From assembly GCA_029250225.1 (NCBI GenBank), contig JAQWUY010000031.1:1-64000 (forward strand): a DNA stretch of 64,000 nucleotides, given 5' to 3'. A model generated the notes under the pieces. It did no database searches and was not told the DNA's origin. It saw only the letters and a list, made by a program, of their open reading frames with translations. The position numbers and the translations under genes are program-made. The stretch is from Alphaproteobacteria bacterium. Lineage in GTDB: Bacteria > Pseudomonadota > Alphaproteobacteria > JAQWUY01. This document shows, piece after piece, positions 27,825-36,644 of this stretch (position 1 is its first letter; every line of letters starts with the position of its first letter).

Positions 27825-28793
27825 GTGTTTAACATAAAACCGATCGTTAAAGAATTTGAATTAAATGGTGATTTTAATATATCCAGATATTCTAGATCTA
27901 GGATAAATGTAATACATATTGAAATCAGCAAAGATAACATTACAGGCAAAGGCGAGACAGTTCCTTATAAATACATAGGTGAAGAGATATGTGATTTAAT
28001 ATCACAAATTAATTTTAACAATATTGATTTAGATTTTGATGTTATTGACAACCTAGAAATATCTCAGTCATTAAAAAATGGATTTGTTTCTGCTTATTTA
28101 GATTGGCTAGCAAAGTCTCAGAATAAAAATGTTTGGGATATATTAAATATTGATAAACCAGATAATATACTAACAGCATACACTTTATCATTAGATAGTG
28201 TTGATAATATGGTTAAACAAGCTTGTAAAAACAAAGACAAACCATTGTTAAAGTTGAAATTGGGTGATGATAATGACATTCAAAGGATAAATGCAATAAG
28301 ACAAAATTGCACAGATAATCGCATTATTGTTGATGCTAATGAGGGATGGAATAATAATAATATTATTAAATTGTTAGATTGCTGTGATTACAATAATGTT
28401 GAAATGGTGGAACAACCTCTACCAAAAGGAAAAGACAATATTTTAAAAGATATAAACTCTTCTATATGTATTTGTGCTGATGAAAGTTTTTACGATATTA
28501 ATGATATTCAAGACTTGATAGGTAAATATGATGCTGTAAATATAAAGCTTGATAAAACAGGCGGTTTAATTAATGCTTTAAAAGCTTTTGATATTGCAAA
28601 GCAGAATAATTTAAAGGTTGTAGTGGGTTGTATGATGGGTTCATCACTTGCTATGGCTCCTGCAACTCTTGTTGCTCAAAATGCCGACTGGGTTGATTTA
28701 GACGGTTCTTTATGGGTAAAAGAAACTTCGGAAAAACTAGTTATTAAAAACGGTTCATATATTCAAACACCAGAATCTAGGTTATGGGGTTAA
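27825..28793 (+). CDS. dipeptide epimerase (L-Ala-D/L-Glu epimerase type)
   Basis: A 322-residue enolase-superfamily enzyme that interconverts L-Ala-D-Glu and L-Ala-L-Glu released from murein peptides, feeding recycling or catabolism. The catalytic lysine is in LLKLKLGDD (KxK, about residue 145), the three Mg2+ ligands are in IIVDANEGW, MVEQPLP and CADESF, the second lysine is in NIKLDKTGG, and the C-terminal substrate motif is DLDGSLW. It starts with GTG behind a GAGG site. The 4-nt overlap with DUF3108 on the opposite strand is tail to tail. Exact dipeptide specificity cannot be read from sequence. Confidence 0.88.
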   Translation: MFNIKPIVKEFELNGDFNISRYSRSRINVIHIEISKDNITGKGETVPYKYIGEEICDLISQINFNNIDLDFDVIDNLEISQSLKNGFVSAYLDWLAKSQNKNVWDILNIDKPDNILTAYTLSLDSVDNMVKQACKNKDKPLLKLKLGDDNDIQRINAIRQNCTDNRIIVDANEGWNNNNIIKLLDCCDYNNVEMVEQPLPKGKDNILKDINSSICICADESFYDINDIQDLIGKYDAVNIKLDKTGGLINALKAFDIAKQNNLKVVVGCMMGSSLAMAPATLVAQNADWVDLDGSLWVKETSEKLVIKNGSYIQTPESRLWG

Positions 28794-29683
28794 TTATTTT
28801 TTAATAATTTACTAGGAACAAGTTTTAATTTATCTATAGTTTCTTGTGGAAAACTTGCTTGGTCATTCCATTGATTGACACGATAAACTTTATCTTTATA
28901 TTTTACAAATTGTAAATTTAGTCGGAATGCCCCAAATCTTTTTTCAGTTGCTTCAATACTTACAGGTATATAAAATGGAATGCCTGATAACTTCATAAAA
29001 TGAAAAATAGGGTTTGTTGATTTATGTTCTTCGCCTTTGTTTAAATCGTTGTATGCTGATATATTGTCCTGTTTATCAAGTCGTTTGAATTTTACCATAC
29101 AAGATATTGCTTTTCCTGATGCTAAGTTATAACTATCTGCTTCTAAAACTTTACTGGTAGTAGAGCTAGAATTTACTTCGTACATATAGTGATTTGTAAC
29201 CACTACAACATTTATATTACATTTTTTGTAAAACTTTATTTGTTGCATTAAAGTTAGAATACTTGAAATTGGGTCATTTGCTTTTAAGAATGGGTTTCCA
29301 GGTAAACTTGCAATTTTCACTTCTTCTGGGTTAGGATATTTTATTATTGTATTTTTATCTTTGTGGTGTTTTAGTATTGTATGAGTATCACCAAAATTAG
29401 AAATACTAGAACTTATTTGTTCGCTAAATTGTACTTTATCTTTAATTATTTTTCCTTTTGATTCTGTTATAAAACTAAAATCAGTGAAAAATTTTGTAAA
29501 TCCTTGTGAAAATATCAATGCTTTGAATGAGTATTCATTTTGTTCATTAATGTTTAATTCAGCTTTCGCATCAGCCACATTCATTCCACCAACATACATA
29601 CCATATCCAAAAGATATTTCATCATCAGCAAACGATTTTGTGCATAATAATATATATATAATAAATACAAGAATTTTTTTCAT
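28790..29683 (-). CDS. DUF3108 exported protein
   Basis: A 297-residue secreted protein. The start at 29683 (MKKILVFIIYILLCTKSFADD) gives a clean signal peptide with cleavage near Ala19; a longer frame reaching 29740 overlaps rlmB and spoils it. After the signal comes a beta-rich DUF3108 domain with the typical GYGMYVGGMNVADAKAEL opening and the late block IPVSIEATEKRFGAF. Such proteins are probably periplasmic or outer-membrane linked; function unknown. It lies 4 nt after rlmB, in the same direction, as often seen in Alphaproteobacteria. Confidence 0.8.
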   Translation of the reverse strand: MKKILVFIIYILLCTKSFADDEISFGYGMYVGGMNVADAKAELNINEQNEYSFKALIFSQGFTKFFTDFSFITESKGKIIKDKVQFSEQISSSISNFGDTHTILKHHKDKNTIIKYPNPEEVKIASLPGNPFLKANDPISSILTLMQQIKFYKKCNINVVVVTNHYMYEVNSSSTTSKVLEADSYNLASGKAISCMVKFKRLDKQDNISAYNDLNKGEEHKSTNPIFHFMKLSGIPFYIPVSIEATEKRFGAFRLNLQFVKYKDKVYRVNQWNDQASFPQETIDKLKLVPSKLLKNN

Positions 29684-29687
29684 AACA

Positions 29688-30452
29688 TCAAATCTTTCTA
29701 GAAATTTCAAATAATGCGATTGCTGCTGCGTTTGAAACATTTAAACTATCAACAATGTCATCACTATTCGGTGTTTCTATATAAACTATTTCATCACATG
29801 ATTCTTTTGTCAAGCGACGCATTCCTTTTCCTTCTGCACCCATAATAATTACCGTCTTAGGGGATACTTTGTAATCACAAATATTTGTTTTGCTATCACC
29901 ATCAAGTCCTACTGTCCAATAATTATTTTCCTTTAATATATCAATATTTCTTTTAAGGTTGGTTACCTTTATATAAGCTATTTTATCCAACGCACCTGAT
30001 GCTGATTTGGCAAGTATACCAGTTTCATCAGGGCTATTTTTATCTGTTGCTATTACCGCTTTTGCTCCGAATAGATGAGCGGAACGCATTATAGCTCCTA
30101 TATTGTGTGGATCGGTTATTTGGTCAAGAATCACAATAATGGATTTGTCTTGCTTAACTATATCTTGTATTTGGGGTTGCTCTATTGGTTTTACTTTTGC
30201 AAGTATACCTTGGTGTATAGCTCCTTTTTGACAATATTCTTCTGCAATTTTAATTAACTTTTTCTTGTCAATTATCTTTAAATCAATATCTTTTTGCGAA
30301 ATAATTTTTTTTACTTTGTAATCAAGGTTGTTAAACGATTCATCACAACATATTATTTCAAATATTTTTCTATTTTCATTTGTTATCGCTGATGTTACTG
30401 GGTGAAAACCATATAACCAGAAGCTATTTTGTTTTTGTTTTTTATCTTTCAT
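29688..30452 (-). CDS. rlmB: 23S rRNA (guanosine-2251-2'-O)-methyltransferase RlmB
   Basis: A 254-residue SpoU-family methyltransferase. The N-terminal L30e-like domain (WLYGFHPVTSAI) binds RNA; the C-terminal SPOUT domain has the three motifs ILDQITDPHNIGAIMRSA, VIIMGAEGKGMRRLT and SLNVSNAAAIALFE, which build the SAM-binding knot. It methylates G2251 of 23S rRNA in the P-loop. It is followed by DUF3108 and transcribed away from tRNA-Tyr. TrmH-type relatives are an alternative, but the N-terminal domain and the DPHNIGA block favour RlmB. Confidence 0.93.
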   Translation of the reverse strand: MKDKKQKQNSFWLYGFHPVTSAITNENRKIFEIICCDESFNNLDYKVKKIISQKDIDLKIIDKKKLIKIAEEYCQKGAIHQGILAKVKPIEQPQIQDIVKQDKSIIVILDQITDPHNIGAIMRSAHLFGAKAVIATDKNSPDETGILAKSASGALDKIAYIKVTNLKRNIDILKENNYWTVGLDGDSKTNICDYKVSPKTVIIMGAEGKGMRRLTKESCDEIVYIETPNSDDIVDSLNVSNAAAIALFEISRKI

Positions 30453-30517
30453 AAGTAAATATATATACCGATTATTAAAATTTTAAAATATTTTTTTTTA
30501 AAAATGTAAAATATATA

Positions 30518-30546
30518 TTGACTATTTAAAAAATAAAAATTATAAC
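30518..30546 (+). promoter_or_regulatory. promoter of tRNA-Tyr
   Basis: TTGACT (30518-30523), 17-nt spacer, TATAAC (30541-30546), 11 nt before the tRNA 5' end. Confidence 0.75.
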
Positions 30547-30557
30547 TAACCCACTAA

Positions 30558-30642
30558 GGAGAGATGCCTGAGTGGTTAAAAGGGGCGGACTGTAAATCCG
30601 TTGGCTAAGCCTACGTTGGTTCAAATCCAACTCTCTCCACCA
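30558..30642 (+). tRNA. tRNA-Tyr (GUA)
   Basis: 85-nt class II tRNA with long variable arm. Acceptor GGAGAGA/TCTCTCC, anticodon GTA in CTGTAAA, TTCAAATC T-loop, encoded ACCA end. Confidence 0.97.
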
Positions 30643-30646
30643 TATC

Positions 30647-30679
30647 AAACACCTAATCGTAAAGATTAGGTGTTTTTTT
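30647..30679 (+). terminator. terminator after tRNA-Tyr
   Basis: 12-bp stem AAACACCTAATC/GATTAGGTGTTT, loop GTAAA, then a T-run. It lies between tRNA-Tyr and the convergent PAP2 gene and may serve both. Confidence 0.85.
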
Positions 30680-30685
30680 ATGGAA

Positions 30686-31303
30686 TTAGAATTTATCTTT
30701 ATATTTTTTTATTATAAGAATTGGTATTGTTATTCCAAATACAGCACCTATAATAATATCGCTCAACCAGTGCGCCGATAAAACAACTCGTGATAAACTG
30801 CTTGATATAGCAATTATTATAAATAAATACTTATATTTCGGGAAAAATGTACATAATATGACTGCAACAGTAAATGATGTTTGTGTGTGTCCAGAAGGCA
30901 TTGATGCATAATCATAAGAATTATTAAAATTAAACGGAATAAACTCATATTTTTCTTGGCTTAAATACATATGTGGACGACTTCTTCCAATAACAAATTT
31001 TGATATATATGTTATAATATTTGTACTTAACATTAATAAAAGAGAAAAATTAACTTTTCTTAATAAGTTTTTGTTTTTATTGATTAAATAAAAATATAAT
31101 ATTAATAATATTAATATTGTGTAGTAATATTTTCCGTTACCTATATCTGTTATTATTTCTGCAATATATTTTACATTGTCAGTTATGTTGTTTTCTATGA
31201 CAGTATTTAATTGTATATCAATATAAAAATAACTGATTATTGCAAACAGTATTGATACTAAAATATAAGATATTAAAAAATTATTTGTTTTTTTTGTTTT
31301 CAC
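30686..31303 (-). CDS. PAP2-family membrane phosphatase
   Basis: A roughly 205-residue six-helix membrane phosphatase. The three PAP2 motifs are KFVIGRSRPHMY (K-x6-RP), YASMPSGHTQTS (PSGH) and SRVVLSAHWLSDIIIGA (SR-x5-H-x3-D), complete with the catalytic histidines. The family acts on phosphatidate, undecaprenyl pyrophosphate or related lipid phosphates; which one is unclear. The GTG at 31303 is preferred since it leaves exactly six membrane helices; the frame continues to a TTG at 31399, which would add an ill-fitting 32-residue segment. Convergent with tRNA-Tyr, divergent from tRNA-Gly. Confidence 0.85.
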   Translation of the reverse strand: MKTKKTNNFLISYILVSILFAIISYFYIDIQLNTVIENNITDNVKYIAEIITDIGNGKYYYTILILLILYFYLINKNKNLLRKVNFSLLLMLSTNIITYISKFVIGRSRPHMYLSQEKYEFIPFNFNNSYDYASMPSGHTQTSFTVAVILCTFFPKYKYLFIIIAISSSLSRVVLSAHWLSDIIIGAVFGITIPILIIKKYKDKF

Positions 31304-31393
31304 GACATTACAGCTCTTTTTTACTTTTAGAATTAATATAGCACAATATATTAATTTTATAACAAAACAATTAATAAAAATAAACTTTTTTAC

Positions 31394-31421
31394 TTGCAAG
31401 ATATTTAAGTTGTGATATAAA
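31394..31421 (+). promoter_or_regulatory. promoter of tRNA-Gly
   Basis: TTGCAA (31394-31399), 16-nt spacer, TATAAA (31416-31421), giving a leader of about 50 nt before the tRNA. Confidence 0.6.
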
Positions 31422-31476
31422 AACGGACATACATTTATTAATTATTGATTAATAAAGATATGCACAAAAATAATTA

Positions 31477-31550
31477 GCGGGTGTAGCTCAAAGGTAGAGC
31501 CCCAGCCTTCCAAGCTGGTTGTGTGGGTTCGATTCCCATCACCCGCTCCA
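31477..31550 (+). tRNA. tRNA-Gly (UCC)
   Basis: 74-nt cloverleaf, acceptor GCGGGTG/CACCCGC-type pairing, anticodon TCC in CTTCCAA, T-loop TTCGATTC, encoded CCA. Confidence 0.96.
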
Positions 31551-31595
31551 TTTTAAAGCATATTTTAATGACTTGTAATTAAATACACGAATTAT

Positions 31596-31624
31596 TTGAG
31601 TGTGATACAAAAAATGTTTAATAA
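31596..31624 (+). promoter_or_regulatory. candidate promoter of tRNA-Trp
   Basis: TTGAGT (31596-31601), 17-nt spacer, TAATAA (31619-31624), 34 nt before the tRNA. Weaker match than those of the other tRNA genes; read-through from tRNA-Gly is also possible. Confidence 0.5.
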
Positions 31625-31658
31625 ATAACAGGGGGCTTAGTTGCTCCTTGCCAATTAA

Positions 31659-31734
31659 AGGGGTATAGCTCAGTTGGTAGAGCGACGGTCTCCAAAACCG
31701 TAGGCCCAGGGTTCGAATCCTTGTGCCCCTGCCA
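31659..31734 (+). tRNA. tRNA-Trp (CCA)
   Basis: 76-nt cloverleaf, acceptor AGGGGTA/TGCCCCT, anticodon CCA in CTCCAAA, T-loop TTCGAATC, G discriminator and encoded CCA. Placed upstream of secE-nusG as in many proteobacteria; no tuf gene lies beside it. Confidence 0.97.
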
Positions 31735-31985
31735 TTTTAAAGGGATTTTTTGGGATTATTATCTGTGGTTTATAAAAAACCTTGATTTTAAAACTTTCAA
31801 ATCCTTTTATTTTTTTATTAGTTAAATTTTTAATAAAAATAGTAGCTACTTATGTTGGTAAATGCTATTAATTTTTTATATCAACACAATAAAAAGTGTA
31901 TTATTTTTTACTTGCAATATATCAAAAACATTGCTAAACCTTATATATTCTAATAAATTTCAATAAATTGATGGTGGTATTAAAA

Positions 31986-32174
31986 ATGGCAAGAACAACG
32001 CCGGCACAGTTTGTGCGTCAAGTAAGAAATGAATGTAAAAAAATATCGTGGGCTAATCGTAAAGAGGTGGTTATGTCAACTGTTATGGTTTTTGTAATGG
32101 TTGCAATAATGGGCGTTTTCTTTTTACTAGTTGACCAAGTTATTTCGTGGTTAATTAAATTAATAGTAAGATAG
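31986..32174 (+). CDS. secE: preprotein translocase subunit SecE
   Basis: A 62-residue single-span subunit of the SecYEG channel. The conserved cytoplasmic amphipathic helix reads FVRQVRNECKKISWANRKEVVMST, where K-I-S-W-x-x-R-K-E is the family signature, followed by one membrane helix (VFVMVAIMGVFFLLVDQVISWL). The start MARTTPAQF at 31986 is chosen over TTG/ATG codons slightly upstream, with GGTGG before it. Its 10-nt gap to nusG and position after tRNA-Trp are the usual arrangement. Confidence 0.95.
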   Translation: MARTTPAQFVRQVRNECKKISWANRKEVVMSTVMVFVMVAIMGVFFLLVDQVISWLIKLIVR

Positions 32175-32184
32175 AGGTATTATA

Positions 32185-32718
32185 ATGACTAAAAGATGGT
32201 ATGTATTACATGTGTATTCGACTTTTGAACAAAAAGTTGCTAACCATATCGAAGAGCAAGCTAGATTAAAAGGTTTATCTGATAATATTGGTGAAATATT
32301 GGTTCCAACAGTTCCAGTAATTCATGTTAAAAATGGTAAAAAAGTAGAAAAAGAATCTAAGTTATTCCCAGGTTATATATTAATTTCTATGGAAATGAAC
32401 GATGAATGTTGGCATTTGGTTTCATCTGCACCTAAGGTAACAGGTTTCCTAGGTTCAGGCAGAATGCCTTCACCGATATCTGATGCAGAAGCAGAAAAGA
32501 TAATTAAACAGTTAGAAGAAGGCGTATCAGCACCAGCATCATCTATTTCTTATGAAATTGGCGAGCAAGTTCGTGTAATTGATGGTCCTTTCACAGGCTT
32601 CAACGGTATAGTAGAAGCTGTTGATATTGAAAGAACAAGATTAAAAGTTACAGTAAAAGTATTTGAACGCGATACTCCTTGTGATGTGGAATACAAACAA
32701 GTAGAAAAAATAAATTAA
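32185..32718 (+). CDS. nusG: transcription termination/antitermination factor NusG
   Basis: A 177-residue NusG. The N-terminal NGN domain starts KRWYVLHVYSTFEQKVA, contains LFPGYILISMEM and SAPKVTGFLG, and binds the RNA polymerase clamp helices. The C-terminal KOW domain (IGEQVRVIDGPFTGFNGIVE, about 125-145) binds Rho or S10. Clear ribosome-binding site (AGAGG). It is the last gene before a strong terminator; the ribosomal protein genes rplK/rplA that usually follow are not here. Confidence 0.97.
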   Translation: MTKRWYVLHVYSTFEQKVANHIEEQARLKGLSDNIGEILVPTVPVIHVKNGKKVEKESKLFPGYILISMEMNDECWHLVSSAPKVTGFLGSGRMPSPISDAEAEKIIKQLEEGVSAPASSISYEIGEQVRVIDGPFTGFNGIVEAVDIERTRLKVTVKVFERDTPCDVEYKQVEKIN

Positions 32719-32736
32719 TAATATATATTACAATAT

Positions 32737-32773
32737 AAAAAACCGATTGTTATTTAAAACAATCGGTTTTTTT
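32737..32773 (+). terminator. terminator after nusG
   Basis: 9-bp stem CCGATTGTT/AACAATCGG extended by A6/T7 pairs, loop ATTTAA. It ends the secE-nusG unit, so the operon does not continue into L11/L1 genes. Confidence 0.85.
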
Positions 32774-32854
32774 GTTCGTGCTATTTATTTTTATTATTGC
32801 ACAAATAAATTTCTTTAATAATTATTTTAAAATTATGAGATATTTATATAAAGG

Positions 32855-33421
32855 TTATTCCGGCTTTTCATCTTTTTTGATTACTTTACCTTCGATGATA
32901 TCGCCTTTACCTTTATTTTTGTTCTTGTTTTGATTTTGTTTTTTTAGCGTGTCTTCAAAAAAAGGATTTCCTGCAAACGGGTTTTCTCCTTGATTAGATT
33001 GATTTTCAAACGGGTTTGATTTTTTAAAAGGGTTATCTTTACCCATACCACCCATTCCAGACATCGTAGAATTAAAGAATGTGTTTACATTTGGTTTATT
33101 TCCAAAGCCTAAAATAAGTAATATTATGCTAAATGGCACACTAAGCAAGGTTAGAACACCAAGGAAGTCGGTTAAAAACCCAGGAATTATAAGTAATGTT
33201 CCTCCAAGAATATTGGGGATTACACTTGTTGCTCCTCTGGTAATTGTGCCTAGACCCATTGACATCATCGATTTTAAGCTACGCTTGATTAGCCACATAC
33301 CAATTATTATGGTTGCTATAATTTCTACTATTGTTTCGCCTATGCCTAACATTCCACCTAAATAGATAAAAATTATTATCTCGGCGATAAACCATATAAA
33401 CATTAAAAACAGTATTGGCAT
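32855..33421 (-). CDS. FxsA-family membrane protein
   Basis: A 188-residue FxsA (cytoplasmic membrane) protein; E. coli FxsA lessens F-plasmid exclusion of phage T7, but its normal role is unknown. Membrane helices span MPILFLMFIWFIAEIIIFIYLG, IVEIIATIIIGMWLI and GGTLLIIPGFLTDFLGVLTLL, the last carrying the family's PGFLTD motif. The C-terminal 75 residues are low-complexity, with four NPF triplets (NPFKKSNPFEN, ENPFAGNPFF) and a Lys/Asn tail. It diverges from the Tim44-like gene. Confidence 0.88.
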   Translation of the reverse strand: MPILFLMFIWFIAEIIIFIYLGGMLGIGETIVEIIATIIIGMWLIKRSLKSMMSMGLGTITRGATSVIPNILGGTLLIIPGFLTDFLGVLTLLSVPFSIILLILGFGNKPNVNTFFNSTMSGMGGMGKDNPFKKSNPFENQSNQGENPFAGNPFFEDTLKKQNQNKNKNKGKGDIIEGKVIKKDEKPE

Positions 33422-33501
33422 TTTTATTCCTTTAAAAAAAATATTAATAGTGTATATTAGCTATATAGTGTTTATTTTGCAAATTACAAGGTTTTTTAAT
33501 C

Positions 33502-34140
33502 ATGGACTTAATTATTTTAGTTATAATAGCTGTTTTTTTAATATTTCGTTTATTTTCAATGATAGGGCAAGATTTGGGTGGAAATACCGATGCATTTAGT
33601 GAAATGAGCTCTAAATCCAAGCAACTTAACAAAAAAGATGAAAAAAATAAAAAACAAGACGAAGAAGTTGATGCAAATCCAATGGAGAAGCAACAAGTTG
33701 AATCGCCAGTAATAAGTAAAATCATCAAGGTATACCCTGATTTTAATGCAGAAAATTTTGCTAATGGTGCAACACAGTGTTTTAAAAACACCATAGAAAA
33801 TTTTGCTTCTGGTAATAAACAAGCCCTAAAAGAGTTGTTAACTCCTTCTACTTACAAGGTTTTTGCAAAAGTTGTTGATGATAGGATTAAAAACAATCAA
33901 AGTGCTACTGATAAAGTAGTTGGTTTTATTAGTGTTAAAATAGTTGGTGCTAATCTTACGGCAAGGAACATAGAGATAGAAGTTGAATTTGTTACTGATC
34001 AAATAAATGTAGTATATGATTCGCAAAATCGTGTTATAAATGGTCACCCGCAAGATGTCGTAAGAATAACGGATAATTGGGTATTTAGCAGAGCTAAAAA
34101 CTCAGAAGAATTACAGTGGTATGTGAAAGAAACATCATAA
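33502..34140 (+). CDS. Tim44-like domain protein
   Basis: A 212-residue membrane-anchored protein: one N-terminal transmembrane helix (LIILVIIAVFLIFRLF), a charged linker (about 35-70), then a Tim44-like domain (about 85-212) starting PDFNAENFANGATQCFKNTIENFASGN, cut here to its key part. The fold is shared with mitochondrial Tim44, but bacterial members are thought to act in envelope functions and not import. mltA begins on the next base after its stop, so the two are cotranscribed and perhaps functionally linked at the envelope. Confidence 0.85.
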   Translation: MDLIILVIIAVFLIFRLFSMIGQDLGGNTDAFSEMSSKSKQLNKKDEKNKKQDEEVDANPMEKQQVESPVISKIIKVYPDFNAENFANGATQCFKNTIENFASGNKQALKELLTPSTYKVFAKVVDDRIKNNQSATDKVVGFISVKIVGANLTARNIEIEVEFVTDQINVVYDSQNRVINGHPQDVVRITDNWVFSRAKNSEELQWYVKETS

Positions 34141-35358
34141 ATGAAGCTTATAACAAAAAAAATATTGTTAGTATCTTTTATTTTCGCTACAACTTCGTTT
34201 GTGTTATATAATTATTTTTCTAAGACAGAACAAACTAAAACTAATGAAATAACTCATCATAATAAGCACCACAAAAATTTAATACCTAGTAGTTTTGATA
34301 ACTTAAATAGTTTTGAAAATGATGATATGGTTGGTGCTATAAAAGTAAATAAAAATTCTTGTTCTGTATTTTTAAGTTTGCCTAAGGATAAGCAAGTTGG
34401 CACACCGGATATACCTATGTTAGCCGGTGATATGCACAGACCTTGTATTGATTTAAATAGTGTTAATAACAAGCAACAATTTATAAAATGGCTTAAAAAT
34501 AATTTTGATGTTTATTTAATTCAAAATGATGATGGTAATAAGTACGGTAAAATTACAGGTTATTTTGAAGCAGAAATCACAGGTTCATTAATCAAAACAG
34601 ATGAATACAAATATCCTATTTACGGTTTACCAAAAGATATAATTTTCTTAAATAAAGAAGATTGGCCAAATAAAAATATAGATTTTAATTTAGTTGGAAT
34701 GCTTAAAAATAATAAATTTATTCCTTATTATAAAAGAGATGAAATTGATGCGCAAAAAATAAGCGCTCCTGTACTTGCATATGGCGCTGATAAAATAGAT
34801 GTTTTTTTATTACATATTCAAGGAAGTGGTCGAATATTACTACCTGATAATGATGTAGTTCGTCTTGGTTATGCTGGTAATAATGGACATAAATATAAAT
34901 CTTTGGGCAGGGAATTAATATCAAAAGGGCATTTGGAATTATCACAAGCTAGCTGGTCAGGCATTCGTAACTGGATTAAAAATAATCCTGATAAGGCTGA
35001 TGAAGTATTAGGTGTTAATGCTAGATACATATTTTTTAAGAAAATTCAAAATAATACTAACGGGCCAATTGGAAAAATGGGGGTTGGTTTAATTCCTAGT
35101 CGCTCTATTGCAGTTGATTATCGTAAAATACCTATGGGTTTAAATGTTTGGCTTGATGCACAAGGCATTGATAAAGAACGAATTCAAAGGATTATGAATA
35201 CACAAGATACCGGTTCGGCAATTCGCGGATGGACAAGAGGTGATTTTTTCTGGGGATATGGTAATGAGGCATTAAAATATGCTGGAAAAATGAATTCTGA
35301 GGGTTTTTATCATATATTCTTGCCAAAGGTGGTAAGAAATAATATAATGCCCAACTAA
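34141..35358 (+). CDS. mltA: membrane-bound lytic transglycosylase MltA-type
   Basis: A 405-residue MltA-family enzyme cutting peptidoglycan glycan strands. It has an N-terminal membrane anchor or signal (about 5-25) without a lipobox cysteine, the MltA domain with GKITGYFEAEITGS and VFLLHIQGSGRI, and the 3D domain with the catalytic aspartate in MNTQDTGSAIRGWTRGDFFWGYG near the end. Lack of the lipoprotein cysteine means it is probably anchored by its N-terminal helix or released to the periplasm. Starts immediately at the stop of the Tim44-like gene. Confidence 0.92.
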   Translation: MKLITKKILLVSFIFATTSFVLYNYFSKTEQTKTNEITHHNKHHKNLIPSSFDNLNSFENDDMVGAIKVNKNSCSVFLSLPKDKQVGTPDIPMLAGDMHRPCIDLNSVNNKQQFIKWLKNNFDVYLIQNDDGNKYGKITGYFEAEITGSLIKTDEYKYPIYGLPKDIIFLNKEDWPNKNIDFNLVGMLKNNKFIPYYKRDEIDAQKISAPVLAYGADKIDVFLLHIQGSGRILLPDNDVVRLGYAGNNGHKYKSLGRELISKGHLELSQASWSGIRNWIKNNPDKADEVLGVNARYIFFKKIQNNTNGPIGKMGVGLIPSRSIAVDYRKIPMGLNVWLDAQGIDKERIQRIMNTQDTGSAIRGWTRGDFFWGYGNEALKYAGKMNSEGFYHIFLPKVVRNNIMPN

Positions 35359-35432
35359 CGATAAGATTATAAAAAATATTTAATTAAATCTAGTAAATGT
35401 CTAACTTATACTAGTATTAAGGAACAATAATT

Positions 35433-36644
35433 ATGAATAAAAAAATAGCAATCGCAGGATTGGGTACAGTAGGGCTTAGTCTTGTTAAAAAGCTAGTCGA
35501 AAAAAAAGAAATAATACAACAGCGAAGTAATAATAGTTTTGATATTATTGCTGTTTCAGCTCGTTCTAAAAAAAGTAGGGGTGTTGATTTATCAAATTAT
35601 GAATTTTTTGATAATCCTGTTGAAATGGTAAAAAATACGGATGCAGATATTTACCTCGAACTAATGGGCGGTACCAATGGATTAACACTAGATTATGTCA
35701 AGAATGTTTTGAAAAAAGGCAAGGTATTAATTACAGCTAACAAAGCTATGCTAGCCTCATACGGTGAACAGTTATCTGAACTAGCGGATGAAAATAATGC
35801 AAAAATATTATTTGAATCATCAATAGGTGGTGGTATCCCTTGTCTTAAAACATTGCGCGAGGGAATGGTAGGTAATAATATTAATGCAATTTACGGCATC
35901 TTGAATGGTACTTGTAATTATATTTTAACTACTGTGCAAGAAACGGGTAAATCTTTCGCTGATGTTTTAAGTGAGGCTCAGAAATTAGGATATGCCGAAG
36001 CCGACCCAACATTTGATGTAGAGGGTTATGATGCCGGACAAAAATTATCTTTAATGGCTTCAATCGGATTTGGAATAAAAATACCTTATGATGAAATGTA
36101 TTTTGAAGGTATTTTAGATTTTATGACTAATGAGCAAATAAAATCAGCTGAAAAGATAGGTTATAGCCCAAGACTTATTGGTGTGGCAAAACCACAATCT
36201 GATGGATATTTAATATATACGGTTCCTGCACTTGTTCCTGTTGATAAAACAATGGGTAACATAAAAGGAGTTGTTAATGGATGTATTATAAACGGTGATA
36301 TGGTTGGTGATATTATTAGTATCGGTGCAGGGGCTGGCGGTGATGCGACTGCTAGTGCGATTATTTCTGATATAGTTGATTCTTTGAAAAATAATTATAC
36401 TATGACATTTAATACTAGTACAAAAAATTTAAAATCTGCTAAGATATTACCAATTACAGAAAGAATTGGTAAATATTGTATTTTTGGTGACGAGAATATT
36501 TTAAAGCCTAAATTTGGTGATAATGACATTAAATATTTAAATTCTGTTAAAGATGTGTTTGTTATTGAAAATATTAAAGAAGAAAAAATTAACTCTGTAT
36601 TAAACGGTATTAATTGTAATTTAGTAAGGATTGAGGACTGCTAA
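35433..36644 (+). CDS. hom: homoserine dehydrogenase
   Basis: A 403-residue NAD(P)-dependent enzyme reducing aspartate semialdehyde to homoserine, for threonine and methionine synthesis. The Rossmann motif is IAGLGTVGLSLVKKL; the catalytic region includes LITANKAMLASYG, GGGIPCLKTLREG, GILNGTCNYILT and EAQKLGYAEADPTFDVEG. The usual C-terminal ACT domain is shortened: after GKYCIFGDEN the normal D-x-P-G helix-strand part is missing and only a last strand-helix (DVFVIENIKEEKINSVLNGI) remains. Feedback control by threonine may thus be lost. glpX begins on its last base (TAATG). Confidence 0.95.
   Translation: MNKKIAIAGLGTVGLSLVKKLVEKKEIIQQRSNNSFDIIAVSARSKKSRGVDLSNYEFFDNPVEMVKNTDADIYLELMGGTNGLTLDYVKNVLKKGKVLITANKAMLASYGEQLSELADENNAKILFESSIGGGIPCLKTLREGMVGNNINAIYGILNGTCNYILTTVQETGKSFADVLSEAQKLGYAEADPTFDVEGYDAGQKLSLMASIGFGIKIPYDEMYFEGILDFMTNEQIKSAEKIGYSPRLIGVAKPQSDGYLIYTVPALVPVDKTMGNIKGVVNGCIINGDMVGDIISIGAGAGGDATASAIISDIVDSLKNNYTMTFNTSTKNLKSAKILPITERIGKYCIFGDENILKPKFGDNDIKYLNSVKDVFVIENIKEEKINSVLNGINCNLVRIEDC

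Noticed and set aside
31735-31985. Riboswitch or small RNA in the 251-nt gap before secE
   Set aside because: Only weak AT-rich hairpins and no recognisable conserved core; nothing beyond ordinary leader sequence can be supported.
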